From Prasinococcaceae sp. CCMP 1430 (lineage: Eukaryota > Prasinodermophyta > Palmophyllophyceae > Prasinococcales > Prasinococcaceae): 64,000 bases of DNA. Shown here piece by piece: positions 51,268-62,762 of the stretch. Position 1 is the stretch's first letter, and each line of letters starts with the position of its first letter. Location: positions 21,196 to 85,195 of the forward strand of contig RQSC01000630.1 in the NCBI GenBank assembly GCA_013416795.1, in the 5' to 3' direction. The notes under the pieces are model-generated. The model worked only from the letters and a program-made list of their open reading frames with translations. It searched no databases and was not told the DNA's origin. The position numbers and the translations under genes are program-made.

Positions 51268-51969
51268 GGAGGCCGGCCGGCAGGCGAGGGGCGAGGGGGG
51301 GGGGGGGAAGGGCGGCGCGCACGCGCCCGCTCTGGCGCGTCCCGAGCGCGCGCGCGCCGCGCGCTCGAAATGGCAGAGGAGAGCAGGGGCAAAGGCAGGC
51401 GCGGGCAGGGGTCAAACGCGCGGGGGCGCGCGCGCGCGTTTGCGCGGGCGCGCCGGTTCGGTGCGGTGTTCGGTGTTGGTTCGGTCTGGTCCGGAGTGGT
51501 TTGCCAATTGGTTTGGTTTGGTTTGGTTTGGTGTGGTTTGGTTTGGTTTGGTTTGCTTCGGTTCGGTTTGGTTTGGTTTGCTTCGGCTTTGTTTGGTTTG
51601 GTTTGGTTTGCAATTGGTTTGATTTGGTTTGGTTGTGTGTGTGGATTGCTTCGGTTTGGTTTGGTTTGTGGTTCGGTTTCGATGAGGGTTAGTGGCGCGG
51701 TTCGAGGAGCGTTCCCCCGCGGGCGCGCGCGCGCGCGCGTGGCGCCCGCGGACCGCTGTGCATGCCGTGGCGCGCGATGGTTCCGTGCAGGAGAAGGGGG
51801 CGAGGGGGACAGGGGCGCGCGTGCCACAGCCGCCGCCGTCGCCAGCGGCGCCTCCCGCGGCCAGGCGGCGGCGGGCAGCTGTCGCCGGCGCTTCGTCGGC
51901 GCCTGGCGCTGCTCCGTGTTGCAGCGGCGCGCGCCGCCTGCCTGCACGAGGCTGCACTCAGCGGCGCCA
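51268..51969. other. Divergent promoter region with TTTGG minisatellite
   Basis: 702 bp between the CFAP53 start and the next + gene. Half of it is a strand-asymmetric GT-rich array. No ORF with protein-like features was found; predicted frames are Trp/Phe/Val- or Asn/Pro/Lys/Thr-rich repeats of the array. Confidence 0.6.
51500..51675 (+). repeat. Degenerate (TTTGG)n pentamer array
   Basis: About 35 TTTGG-type units with occasional TTCGG, TGTGG and TTTGC variants. The array lies between the divergent starts of CFAP53 and the PH-like gene, with almost no A on the + strand. Confidence 0.9.
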
Positions 51970-54484
51970 ATGGCATTCGAGGGCACAGAAAATGCTCAGC
52001 CAAGGCGACCGCCGCCCACAAAGCCCCCACCGCCGATAGGTCCACCACCCAAGAAGCCCCCACCGCCCCCAGGTCCGCCGCCCAGCAAATCGCCGGCGCA
52101 GACACTGAAGGTGCGCAGAGGAACCCGTCGCAGCGCGAGCTACGTGACGCCCCCACGCGTGCTAACGCAATCCCCTTGTCCGCGCGTGCTGCGTGCGGCT
52201 CCTCTTCACGCACTGGCGGCGTGGCGTACGCGGGCGTCGCGGCGATCATGCTCCACAGAATGGCGCCCATCCGACGTTCGCAGTGGTGGTCGAGGGCAAG
52301 GAGATTGTCATCGAGGTGGCGCAGATGGCCCTGTACTTTCGCGACCCGGTGAGCCGCGGCGCGAAGAAGGTGGCTCTCGCCAGCGTATACCAATGGACAT
52401 ATGCGGACGAACGTTGGAAGCCGGGTCCGCCCGAGTGCATCGACCTGCAGGTGCTTGCGCCTGGAGGCTCGGTGGCTGAAACGCGCGTTGTCTGTCGCTC
52501 GCGTGCGGACGCGGAGACTTTTGCCCGAGCTCTCTCGGAGGCAGTGGCGCGGGCCACCGGTGCTGATGTCACCGTCGGTACGAGTGCGCAACTCGGTGAG
52601 TCAGACATTGCGCCAACAAAGAAGTCGGAGCACTCTTCAGAAGCGAGTAGTCGCGTTCGAGACTTGCCAGCACAGGGCAACGCGAAGTCGCCGCTTGAAT
52701 TGTTTTTCAGGACGCTCGATGGCAGCGGCGCATGCACCGAGCCGAGGCAGGAGGAGGCAACGACCCTTGACATTCCCGCCAGCGAAAGCTCGGTGCAGAC
52801 GGTGGCTGAGACGGACAGCTTGGAGACACATTCAGCAGCCGCCGCGAGTGAAGTCTCAGCGCCCGCGACGCCCAGTGTTGCTCTCGCGAGTGTCCCCGAC
52901 CCGGGAGACGTGGGAGAACGCGCGGTTTCCATAGTGGTGCCGGGGAAGGCGAACGAGCCCGCCATCGCGAGCCTCAATGAGGGCACGCTAGTGCTCAAGG
53001 CTCCCTCTGGTGATACTATGGCATCCATTGCGGCCTCGGAGATCGTGCAGGTCCAGCACGGTCGCGGGGATGACGACGACATCGCTGGGGGCCACGTGGA
53101 CTTGCGCTTTGCACTGCGCACGACCGGCGCCCTGCGCGACATGCGCCTGCGATGCGCGCCGGGTACAGACGCATCGCGCATCGCAGAAGAGATGCGTTTG
53201 CAAATGGATGTGGCCAAAACCACCATGGCAGGCGACAAGGCAGTCGCTGCTGCTGAGAGTGACGTCTTTCTGTCGCCTGCTCGAGTGCGCACACAGTCTC
53301 CAGAGGAGGCGGCGGCGCGCCACATAGCCTACGCCGCTGTGGAGGCCCTCGTGCAAGCGCGCCGCAGCGAGGTAGAGGCTGCAGAGGCTCGCAGTCAAGC
53401 GGAGGCCGCGGTGCGCTGCTACGAGATGGACTTAAACGCTGAGGTGCGCCGACGTGAATTCGCGGAGGCTAGGGCCGAGCTTGCTGCCAAGGAGCTCGCA
53501 CTGCAGCTCGCTGAGGCACAGCTGGGCGATGTCGTGCCTACGCGCCGCCTACGCGGAGTGGTGTGGCGCTTGGCCGCCAAGGCAGCGCTGTCGGCGCACC
53601 GATTGGGCTTGTGCGAGGAGCTCTTCGCTCAAATGCGCCGTGAGATTCAGGAGCAGCGCACGTGGTTGGTGGCTGTCGAGGGCGGGGCGAGCGAGTGCAA
53701 TGCACAGCGCGCGATTTTGCACGAGGGCGACACCTCCGCCGTGGAAGCGCACGATCTGGCGAAGCAGCACGGTCCGTCCGAGCAATGGAAGCACCTAGCG
53801 GACAGATCCAGGCGCATGCGCGCGATCGAAATCGTTACTGAGACTGCTCGCGAGGAGGGCCGAGCGCAGGCAATGGCCGAGGCAGCTGCGCTCCAGGGGG
53901 CCCTGGAGCAGAGTAAAGGGGAAGTCGAGGAACTCACGCAGCAGCTGGCGACGGCACGCGAGGAGCTGCGTTTGCAGGAGGTTTCCCTGAAGGACACGCT
54001 CGGACGTGCCGAAGGCGCCGAGATCAGAGCGCACGCCGCCGGGCTGGCTACGTCCGTGATTGTATTCGACGGCGAGGTGTCGGACGACACTGTGCTCGGT
54101 GAGGTCCCCATCGCCGAGTCGGATTCGGTGGGATGGCTGCTTGGCAAGGTGCGGGACGAGCTTGGCATTTCCATCGAGGACAGCATCGAGGGCAAACGAT
54201 GTCCATTGCCAGGCTCGTTGGCTGTGCCACCGGGATCGGGCACGCAGGCACGCACGGCAATCGGTAGCGCGCTGGGCGTCGAGAGCGGGCAGGCGACGCT
54301 CATCGTCAGGCGCATGGCGCTCGGTATGACCAGCGCCAGCGAGGCAAACGCGAACACCGGGGACTCCAGCGCAATATCGTGTGCATCCAAGGTTGAGGCT
54401 ACGCCTGCGGTCGCGTCGCCCCCGCCGGCGCTGGTGTCGCCCTCTGTGCCCGCGGTGCCGCTCCCGCCGATACCGCTGGACTAA
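51970..54484 (+). CDS. Coiled-coil protein with Pro-rich start and PH-like N-terminal region
   Basis: Exons 51970-52110 and 52259-54484 join in phase 0 (donor AAG|GTGCGC, acceptor CCACAG), giving 788 residues. Residues 1-47 are a Pro-rich linker (PPPPGPPPSK repeats). Residues about 48-145 have beta-strand-like segments and two Trp positions (AVVVEGKEIVIEVAQMALYF, VALASVYQWTYADERW, then a terminal helix ETFARALSEAVARA), as in small PH-like lipid- or peptide-binding domains. A disordered Ser/Glu-rich part follows. A second strand-rich segment at about 290-350 (DEIVQVQHGRGD, VDLRFALRTTGALRDMRL) may be another PH-like domain. Coiled coil occupies about 380-600. The C-terminus has an acidic, ubiquitin-like-sized segment and a Pro-rich tail. 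No family is recognised, so no function is assigned. Confidence 0.6.
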
Positions 54485-54689
54485 ACAGACATGCTTCGAC
54501 GTAAAATTTGCCTGCGAAGGCGATCTGTGGCAGGAAACATCATTTTGTACACGTACAGGGGAATGCCGCGTGCGCTCGAGCGGCGAGCGCGGCGTCCACG
54601 AGGGTTTCTGAGCGCGAGCGCCATTGCTTGCGGACGCGCGAAGGCGAAGGCGAAGAAGCCGGCTCACTTCTGGTGCGAAAGTCCGGCCA

Positions 54690-56279
54690 TCAGAAGTCCA
54701 TCAGCAACGAGGCGGCTGTCTCCTCGTTGCCCTGCGCGGCGGTCAGCGCCTGCAGCACCTTGTCCCGCGGAAAGCCCAGATCCATGAGCGCCTTCACCTT
54801 GGCCTCGGGGAAGGCGCCGCTTTGCAACACCGGCGCATTCGCGGCGGCAGTCGGGGCAGGAGGCGCCTCGGGTGCGCCCGCCGTGGGCTCCCCCTCGCGC
54901 TCGCGCTTCTGTCCGCTACCGCCTGCCTGCGCGTCATCTCCTCCGTCCACGAGCCTTTGCGCCGCGGGTACGTCGCCCTCTCCTAGGAATGGCACGCTCA
55001 GCCCCTCCACGGAGCCGAACTCGAGCCTGTTGGTCTTGAGGTTGATGGAGCACTGATGGCGTTTGAGCATGTCCAGGCCAAAGAGGAAGTCCATGTCTTT
55101 GGACTCCATGATCGTTATAGCGCAGGCCATGTTATGGCCACCTACCTTCATGGGCGCCATGTGCACACGCCCGAGGATCCTGCCCGTGCCGACGCCCTTG
55201 GCGATGCCACTGAAGCGCCTGTCGATCAGCCGCATGAGGCCGACCTCCTCGGCGACGTGCTGGCCCATGATGGTCATCTGCGCTCCCGAGTCGACAAACG
55301 CTTTCAGAGGGTGGCCGTTGATTTCCAGATCGACGTAGAGCATGTGCACGTTGCCGAACACCTCGGGTGTGTACTCCATGGCATTCGCCATGTTCTCGTG
55401 CACATTTTCCTGCCGGATCTGCTCCTCCAGCTCCTTCTGAGCCTCAATATCGAAAGGGTCCGCGGCGATGCGCCGCTCTAGGTCCACGCGCTTGCGCAGC
55501 TGCTCGCGACGCGCGCTGTGCTGCCGCGTGAAGTACTCGACCATCTTGCCGAGGTCGCCCGCCACGATGAGCTCCGCTAGCTGTGGCTGCTCCACGCGCA
55601 ACTGCCCCATCACCTGCGCGTTGGCCATCAGGTGCGCGCGCAGCGCCGCCGGGTTGAGCGGGGCGCCGGTCTGCGGGTCCATTTTCATCGGGTCTTGCTG
55701 CTGCACCTGCGCCTGCGCCTGCTGCGAGTGAGCGGACGCGCGCTGCGGGCGCTTGAAGAGCATGATGAGGTCATTGGCGCCCACACCGCAGCTCTGCATC
55801 GACGCCGCGCTATCATCCAGCGCCCTGCCGTTAAACACGAGCAGCTGCTCTGCTATGGGTCGCCCGGTGTCGACCTCGAGGAGCGCCTGGCGCGAGAGTG
55901 CGGCGCAAAGGAGTCCAGTACACGCACACCAGGCACGGCGCACGCACGCAGGCTTATTCAGTCAGCGGCAGCATGCGGTGGCGAGGTCTGCGTCGCGCTC
56001 CTACGGTCACATGAGGCCCTCGCATACACCCAGGAGCGAGCCCCGGCCAACGCTGCGTTCCATCTGGCGAAGCGCCGCGGCAGCTGAGGCAGCAGCTGAG
56101 GTTCAAGTCGTCCGCCTGCAAGTCCGTCCCCGCTCTCTCTCTCTCTCTCTCTCTCGCGCGCGTTCATGCGGACGCGCCCCTGCGCGGGCACACACCTTCA
56201 GGTTCTCGACGGGGTCGGCGAGGTCCACATCGACCATGTAGATCTGGTCATCGTCGGCGGTGATCGTCAGCGGTGCCAT
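54690..56279 (-). CDS. DDI1: DDI1-family ubiquitin receptor/retroviral-like aspartic protease
   Basis: Exons 56279-56196 and 55886-54690 (309-nt intron, donor AAG|GTGTGT, acceptor CGCCAG) give 426 residues. The UBL is split by the intron (MAPLTITADDDQIYMVDVDL on one side, LVFNGRALDDSAASMQSCGV on the other). A helical linker (QPQLAELIVAGDLGKMVEYF) precedes the retroviral-type protease domain with the active-site FVDSGAQMTIMG, flap-region GRILGRVHMAPM and FLFGLDMLKRHQCSINLKTN. The C-terminus is a UBA domain (VKALMDLGFPRDKVLQAL, ending in LLMDF). DDI1 proteins shuttle ubiquitinated clients to the proteasome and cleave heavily ubiquitinated substrates. The catalytic D-S-G is intact, so activity is expected. 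It shares a 410-bp divergent promoter with RAD17. Confidence 0.94.
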
Positions 56280-56689
56280 GGCGTGCCGCGCCGCGCCCAG
56301 CGTGCGCGCTGTGTCCCAGGAGCGCTGTCCGTGTCGCATCAAACAAAGCGCTCTCGGAAAAACAGCACAAAAACCGGAGCCTGCGCCACACGCGCGCGCG
56401 GGGGCGCAGAGCTCCGCGCCCACTCCGACACGTCCGGTCGCGCTTCCCCCTCCGCGCCCGCTGCCCCTCCCCTCCCCCTCCCCCGGCCCCATCCCCCCCC
56501 GGCCCCATCCCACCGCATCCCTTCTCACAACGCCCTCTTTCGTCCCGCTGCTTGCCCGCGCGTGTGGCCCCCACCCCACCCTGCCCGGCGGCTGCGCCCG
56601 CGATGCGCCGCGACCAGCACGCATCGGCGTGACGCGCGGCGCCCCTGGGCAGTGGCGGGGGGGGTAAGCGCTGTGAGACCCGAGGCGCA
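56280..56689. other. Divergent promoter region (DDI1/RAD17)
   Basis: 410 bp between start codons. It contains a pyrimidine-rich part at 56430-56520 and an A-rich GGAAAAACAGCACAAAAACC stretch at 56356-56376. No TATA-like box was recognised. Confidence 0.4.
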
Positions 56690-58312
56690 ATGCCCCCAAG
56701 GCGGCGGCGCGAGGCGCGCGAGCCGGATGATGAGGCGGCCGGAGGCGCGGAGGTGGGCGCGGAGGCTCGCGAGGATGGCATGGTGGCGTCGTTCGCGCCG
56801 TCCTCGGGGCAGCTCGCAGTGCACAAGAAGAAGGTCGAGGAGGTGCGCGCGTGGCTTGAGGGCGCACGCGGCGGTGGTACCCGCGTTGCCGTCCTCACCG
56901 GCCCGGCGGGCTGTGGAAAGAGCGCGACGCTGCGAGCGCTCGCGGCCGAGGCGGGGCTGTGCATCGCAGAGTACACACCGGCTGCGCCTACGCTCTGGGA
57001 AGAGCACCAGCGGCTTGGCCGAGCACAGGGTGAGGCGGTGGACGTCGACTACACCTCCAAGGTCGCCGACTTCGAGCGCTTCCTCGTGCAGGCGGTGGCA
57101 TTCCCCGCACTGCAGCTTCAGGGTGGCAGCGGCGGCGGCGGTGCGAGAATGGTCATTATTGATGACTTGCCTTACGCGCACAATGCTGATGCAGAGCAGG
57201 CACTGTTGAAGGCCATCGATGGCGCGCTGCGTCGAGCGAACGGACCGGTCGCCATCGTGCTTTCAGACGAGTCCGCTCCACTGGGCGTGATGACGGGGCT
57301 CGAGACGCTCGCATCGCAGCGAGGTGCGACGACAATCAAGTTCAACCCCGTCACGGAACGTGCGCTGGCGGCGGCCCTCGAGGCTGCCGCGCCGGGCGCG
57401 GGGCGTGGCGCGTGCGAGACCATCGCAGCGGGCGCTCAGGGCGACCTCCGGCACGCCCTGCTTGCGCTTCAGTTTCACATGGGCGGTGCCGCGCTCACGC
57501 AGCCCTGGCCGAGCGAAAAGTTCAAGCCGAAGCGCCGGAAGACGGTTGCGGCGTCGACAGCAGGCTGCGGGGACGGTCCGGCCGACAAACGGAGGAAAGC
57601 CGCGGCTGCTGTTGCCGGGGCCGCCCGCGGCGACAGCCTGTCCATCTTTCATGCGCTTGGCAAGATCATGTACAACAAGCGCGCCGAGCCGACTGAGCCT
57701 GGCAGTCGCGGCGCCCCACTGTTCGATCCCGAGGCCGTCATCGACGCGTCGAAGCTCGAGCCCGAGCGAGTGATGGATTTTCTGCAAGAGAATGCCATCG
57801 ATTACGTGAACGCCGACGCCATCGATGATCTGATGGACCTCACAGCGGGTCTGAGCGATGCGGCCGACGCGCTCGAGATGGCAGGCAGGGTTGAGTTTCG
57901 CGGAGCTAGTCGTGGCCGCCGTAGCGCTGGTGCCGGGGTGGACGTGCGCGTGTCCACGTCGTGCGCAGCGTCGTTGGCCGCGCGCGCCACGATGCTCGCG
58001 CTGCGTGCGGAGCGGCCAAAGCTGGGCTTCAGGCAGATGCGACCCCCGCGAGTGATCTCGGCGGCGAAAGAGGCGCGCAGGCGCAGCGCTGCGGCGAACC
58101 TGCGGCGAGGCGCGCTGTCTGCGGGGGACGCTGCCACGGCCAGGGAGATGGAAGCATACCAAGGTACAATAGAGACTGGGCGCGCCTTTCTCGAGCTGAT
58201 GGAACAGGAGATATGCTCGGGGGCAGCCGGCGCGGGGGGCAGTGGGCAGCGCCGGGCAGCTGCGGGCGACGATCCGATCGAGGACTCGTCGGACGATGGC
58301 GGCGGTTTCTGA
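56690..58312 (+). CDS. RAD17: RAD17-like 9-1-1 checkpoint clamp loader
   Basis: Single frame of 540 residues from ATG 56690. SGQLAVHKKKVEEVRAWL is the RAD17 signature before the Walker A loop (LTGPAGCGKSATL). Walker B is MVIIDDLPYAHN. Then IKFNPVTERALAAALE and an AGAQGDLRHALLALQFHM sensor-2-like helix follow, as in RFC-type AAA+ proteins. The C-terminal half has LSIFHALGKIMYNKR, then a helical collar region. RAD17 with RFC2-5 loads the RAD9-RAD1-HUS1 clamp at damaged DNA. A basic segment PKRRKT may serve nuclear import, and the tail ends with an acidic DSSDDGGGF (PCNA-like clamp-contacting tail possible). It is shorter than human RAD17 (681). Confidence 0.9.
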   Translation: MPPRRRREAREPDDEAAGGAEVGAEAREDGMVASFAPSSGQLAVHKKKVEEVRAWLEGARGGGTRVAVLTGPAGCGKSATLRALAAEAGLCIAEYTPAAPTLWEEHQRLGRAQGEAVDVDYTSKVADFERFLVQAVAFPALQLQGGSGGGGARMVIIDDLPYAHNADAEQALLKAIDGALRRANGPVAIVLSDESAPLGVMTGLETLASQRGATTIKFNPVTERALAAALEAAAPGAGRGACETIAAGAQGDLRHALLALQFHMGGAALTQPWPSEKFKPKRRKTVAASTAGCGDGPADKRRKAAAAVAGAARGDSLSIFHALGKIMYNKRAEPTEPGSRGAPLFDPEAVIDASKLEPERVMDFLQENAIDYVNADAIDDLMDLTAGLSDAADALEMAGRVEFRGASRGRRSAGAGVDVRVSTSCAASLAARATMLALRAERPKLGFRQMRPPRVISAAKEARRRSAAANLRRGALSAGDAATAREMEAYQGTIETGRAFLELMEQEICSGAAGAGGSGQRRAAAGDDPIEDSSDDGGGF

Positions 58313-58544
58313 TCGGCGGGGGAGGAGGGTGATAATGATGGAGCGGGGTATTGGGTCGTGCTTCGGTGCGGACCGACACTTCGCTACTTTTTAATATTTG
58401 AATTTGGTCGAGTGCACTCGATGGGGTGTGCTGCGGCTGCTGCGGTCTTCGCGCTCTCGTGTCGTCGCGTGTATCGCGGACTCCTGGCCCGGCCGCAGCG
58501 CCTTCGTCTCGTGCCTCTTCGTGCGGCGTGCCTGCGCCATCGCC

Positions 58545-60447
58545 TCACGCTGTGAAGAAAATGGTCACAACTATGACAATGACGAAGAACACGGCCCAAC
58601 GGAGGAATCCGGTGTATCTGTAGATCGACCTGCCACGATGCACACGTGCTCGGAGCGCCTGCTGATTTTCAACGTCTACTATCACGCGCTCGCCGTCTGG
58701 CCCCACCAGCACGCCTCCCCCCGGCCCTGAGAAGTCCGGGTGGACGGTCCCGCGCTGGCTAAACACCCGGACTTCGAGAGGCTGTGCAGGCTGTGCTCCG
58801 TCGTCGTCGTCGCCCAGGATTTCTTCGAGTGTCGTCCCCGACAGCGCCAGCAAGTCGTTGAGTTCGGCGTCGCCCAGCTCCGTGCGGCAGAAGGGGCACG
58901 TCGGGCGGGCTTCGCCACCGGCCTGGCGAATGCGCGCACGCTGGCCTGGAAGGTTCGCCCACGCGCGAATCCAGCTGCCGGCACACACTACGCAAGCGCG
59001 CTGGTGGCAGCACGCAAAGACGTGGCCCAGGGCATCCTCGCCGTCCTCGACATCACCCGCTCCGAGCGGCTCGCTGCAGATCGCACACTCCTTCGGTCCG
59101 GCCGCTAGCGAGCTGTCGCTGCCCTGACGGCACACTGGGCACAGCTCCGTGCTGGCGGCGGTGCTTGGCTTGGGCGAGGACCTCGGTGGGGAGGACGACG
59201 CGTCGTTGGCGTCGGTGGCATCAGCGCCACCGTCGCGTTCCTGGTCCCCGGAGGCCTCGGGCGTCGAAGACGCTCCGTTTCCGCTGTCGCGTGCACCCAC
59301 TCCCTCTCTGGCGGCGGCCGGCGACATGAGGCTGCCTCGCAGAGCAGCGAATGTAGCCGGCCCTCCTGTCCCGCCGCCTGCCTGCGCTTGGTCTTCTTCC
59401 GGACCCGCGTGCGGACGCTTCCCCTGCGTCAGCGCACTTGACACTGCGTGATGGTAGTCTTCAAGGTAGCGCACCCACAAAGCCCGCCCCGCTGTCGTTG
59501 GAGGCGCGCACCCAGCACGCTCGCCGGCACCGCCTCGCGGCCGCGCCCGACCGCACCCCGCCAGGTAGCGCCGGCCCGCCGGGCCCGGGCCGAGTCACCG
59601 GGTTCTCGGTCGCGGGCGGGCGACGTGCTGGCCTGCGGCGGGGCCACCGGATCGCCGCCGGGCGCCACGCTCGAGGCGGCGCCCTTGGGCGCCGCGCCGC
59701 CCTCCGCCTGAGCCTCAAGCCCCGCTTGGAGGAGCGCCGGGTCGGCGCGCGCCGCCGCCACGCCCTCCTCAGACAGGAAGTAATTCGGGAGCTCCGCGCC
59801 GCGCGCCCGCTCCAGCGACGCGCTCAGCCTCGCGCGCTCGGCCCCTGCTCGCTCTCGCGAGGCCTGCTGCTCCTGCGCGTGCGCACGCTCGCGCCCTTCC
59901 ACCTGCTGCCGGCCAGCCCAGGCCGCTGCCGGCGCCTCCGGCGCCACCCGCGGCGCCGTCGCCGGCGCGTGCTCGGCAGCGTACGCGGCGGCGGCGGCGG
60001 CCTCGCTCTCGCGGATGGCCATCGCGCGGGCGAGCACCTCCGAGGCTGCCGCGAGCTCCTCGTCCGAGCGCACCTCCGGCACGGCGTACGCCTCGGCGGA
60101 GCGCTCCTCCATGGCGGCCCCCCACTCCTTGAAGGCGCCCAACGCGACGGCCGTGGCCTCGAGCTGCTCACCGTCGAGCTCAGCCGCGATGAAGAACTGG
60201 CGGTAGGCGACAGGGCGCGCGTCGCTGGCCGCGCCGTCGACGGTGGCGGCGCTGGGCTCGGCCGGCGGCGCTGCGACGCAGCGCGGCAGCGGTGGCAGAA
60301 CGGCGGCGGCGCCGACAATTACTGAAATTGCAATTAAAAACCCGATTGAAAATAGAGGCAGAAAATCAGAAAATGACAAAGGCGGGCGGGCACTGGCAGC
60401 CCGTGGTCCCACACGGCGCGCGGCGCGCGGAAACTTGGGAGGCCGGG

Positions 60448-60484
<37 letters not shown>

Positions 60485-60571
60485 CGGTGCGCGGAGGCTG
60501 CCCGCTGCTCCAGTCACGACTTGGCGGGCGGCGCCCGCCTCCGTCCCTGTCCCTGTCCCCGCCCGATCCAT
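58545..60571 (-). CDS. Membrane protein with RING-like finger and tail anchor
   Basis: Two exons, 60571-59557 and 59491-58545, are joined through a 65-nt intron (donor CGGG|GTGCGG, acceptor GACAG, phase 1), giving about 653 residues. Near the N-terminus is one hydrophobic helix (FLPLFSIGFLIAISVIVGAA). Ala/Glu-rich helices follow (PVAYRQFFIAAELDGEQLEA). The second exon has a disordered part, then a Cys/His cluster: CPVCRQG, CAICSEPLG, HVFACCHQRACVVC, W, CPFCRTEL. It ends with RYTGFLRWAVFFVIVIVVTI and FFTA, a typical tail anchor. This suggests a membrane-bound E3 ubiquitin ligase, but no family was recognised. The joining of the two exons is inferred; they may be two genes. The N-terminal poly-Pro run reflects a poly-G tract of uncertain length. 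Confidence 0.5.
60451..60484 (+). repeat. Poly-G tract (34 nt)
   Basis: Long homopolymer in the predicted 5' coding part of the RING gene and just upstream of the ALDH gene. It is followed, on the minus side, by an AT-rich stretch at 60310-60380. Confidence 0.9.
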
Positions 60572-60620
60572 CGCACGCGCTGCTCGGCTCGCGCCGCGCG
60601 CTCAGCGTCGCACGGCGCAG

Positions 60621-62491
60621 ATGCCGAACGTGCGGCTGCTTGAGTTGGCGCTGTGCGGGCGCATCCTTGCTTCCATGGAGTCTGAGGCGGCCACTCCGAC
60701 CGGAGGCACCGCCGGGGACATGCGCGCGCGGGCAGCGGAGCTGCGCAAGCGCCTGGCGGAAATGGTGCCACGCGCAGCGCCGCTGGCCTGCCGCCGGCGC
60801 GCCCTGCGGGCTCTGCGCGCCTGTGCCGTAGCCGCAGGGGACAGCTCCGTCGCGACCCAAGCTTTGAGCGCTGACCTTGGCCGCCCGGTGCTCGAGGGGA
60901 CAGCCGAAATCGCGATGGTCGTGGCGGAGTGCGACAACGCGCTGCTGATGCTCTCTAAGTGGGCGGCTAACGAGAACGCCTCCACGCCGCTGCTGACGTG
61001 GATGGCCGGTGCCTACAAGTCCGAGGTGCGTGCGCGTGCAGCATGGCTCTTGCAAGAGGGAAAGGTCTGACGGCTTCGCTCGGGCTGTCATGCCTCGGGC
61101 ATCGCGAGTTTGCGACTGCAGCATACTGACCGCACGCCTTGCTACGGCAGGTAGTGCGCGAGGCGACGGGCGTCGCGCTCATCCTCACGCCGTGGAACTT
61201 CCCCTTTCAACTGCCGCTGGGCCAGCTGGTGTCGGCGATCGCCGCCGGGTGCCCCGTGGTGGTGAAGCCGTCAGAGCTGGCACCCGCCACGGCGGTCGTG
61301 GTGGACGAGATCGTCGCGCGCGTCGCGGAAGACGGCGGCTACCCCTGCGTGGCGCTCACGGGCGGTGCTGACGTCGCCAGGGCGTTGGTTGCTGCTGGCC
61401 CGTGGGGTGTCATCACCTTCACCGGCGGCGCCGCAATCGGTCGCCAGGTGGCCGCGGCGGCCGCGGAGACGCTGAGCCCTGTCGTCCTGGAGCTCGGCGG
61501 GAAGGGGCCGGTCATAGTGTGCGAGGACGTGATTTCGTCGATGCAGACCGTGGCGCGCCGCGTGCTGTGCGCCAAGTGCATGAACGCTGGCCAGCTCTGC
61601 GTCGCCCCCGACTACGTCGTGTGTGTTGGGAACAAGGCGCACGCTGCTTTTCTCGGGGCTGTCAAGGAGGCGAGCGCCGAATTCTATCCCAAAGACGGTC
61701 CGAGGGCGTCGTCTTCGTTCGGGCGCATGGTGAGCTCGAAGCAGGCTGCGCGCGCAGAGGGACTGCTGTCTGCGACCAAGGGGGAGGTCGTCTTCGGGGG
61801 GGAGGTGCGTGCGCGCGCGAGGCGCGAGCGACGGCGTGTTCCGAACGATTGCTGACGCGCACGAGGAGCGCGCGCGCGCGCGCGCCCACAGATCGACGTG
61901 GAGGGCTGCTACGTCGCGCCAACGGTCGTGGACGGTGTGGGAGCCGACGACGCTCTACTCGGTGCCGACGGTGAGGAGATTTTTGCCCCCATTCTTCCCA
62001 TCGCTTCGGTGGCGTCGCTCTCCGAGGCGCTGGAGCTGGTGGGCACGGTGAGCGTCGCCCCGCTTGCACTCTACGCGTTCACCTCGTCCAAGGCCACGCA
62101 GCAGACCATTCTGCAGCGCACGCGCTCCGGCGGGGTCACGTTCAACAACCTCCTGCTGCACGTGTCCAACACGGAGCTCCCTTTCGGAGGCTGCGGAGGC
62201 GCGTCGGGCTACGGCAAACTCCACGGCGAGGCGGGCTTTCTGGCGTTCACGCACAGGCGTGCGGTGGTGCGCTCGCGTCTTGTGTGCGACAGCACCATCA
62301 TGTATCCCCCGCACACGCCTGCCAAGGAGACCACCGTGTGGGGCGCGCTCACGCCGCCCGAGTGGGTCGTCTTCGCGGGCGCATGTCTGCCAAGTCTCTC
62401 CGCCGCTGCGCGCGCGTCGGCGCTCACTGTCGGCGTCACTGCAATGCTATCGCTGTGGCTCTGCTGTCAGAGCGGCGCGCGCAGACATTGA
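60621..62491 (+). CDS. ALDH3-type (fatty) aldehyde dehydrogenase
   Basis: Exons 60621-61025, 61151-61804 and 61892-62491 join in phase 0 (donors GAG|GTGCGT twice; acceptors GGCAG and CACAG), giving 552 residues. NAD-binding and catalytic features: VALILTPWNFPFQLPLGQL, KPSELAPATA, FTGGAAIGRQVA, the general-base LELGGKGP, the nucleophile region MNAGQLCVAPDYV, then EEIFAPILPI and SNTELPFGGCGGASGYGKLH. The order and spacing match ALDH3A2. After the catalytic domain comes YPPHTPAKETTVWGAL and a hydrophobic C-terminal helix, as in the membrane-anchored fatty aldehyde dehydrogenase of ER and peroxisome. It oxidises medium- and long-chain aldehydes. It is head-to-head with the RING gene (49 bp between starts). 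Confidence 0.93.
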
Positions 62492-62762
62492 GCGGGCGCC
62501 GCATGCAGGCCTCGTCAAGTCACAGGCACCCATCGCGTCGCGACGCCTGCAGAAGATGGGCCGCCGAGCACGAGAGACGAAGAACAGCTGGGGAGAACGG
62601 CCGGCGCAAGCACTCAACCGCTCCCCCCCCCCCCCTTCCCAGCCCCGGCTGGTTTGCTCGCGGCAGTGTCTCCTCGAGCCTCGTACACACGCACACACGT
62701 ATTACATGGTTTATATATGTATAGTACGACTGCGCAGTCCCCTTCGGCCTGCGTGGCCTCTT

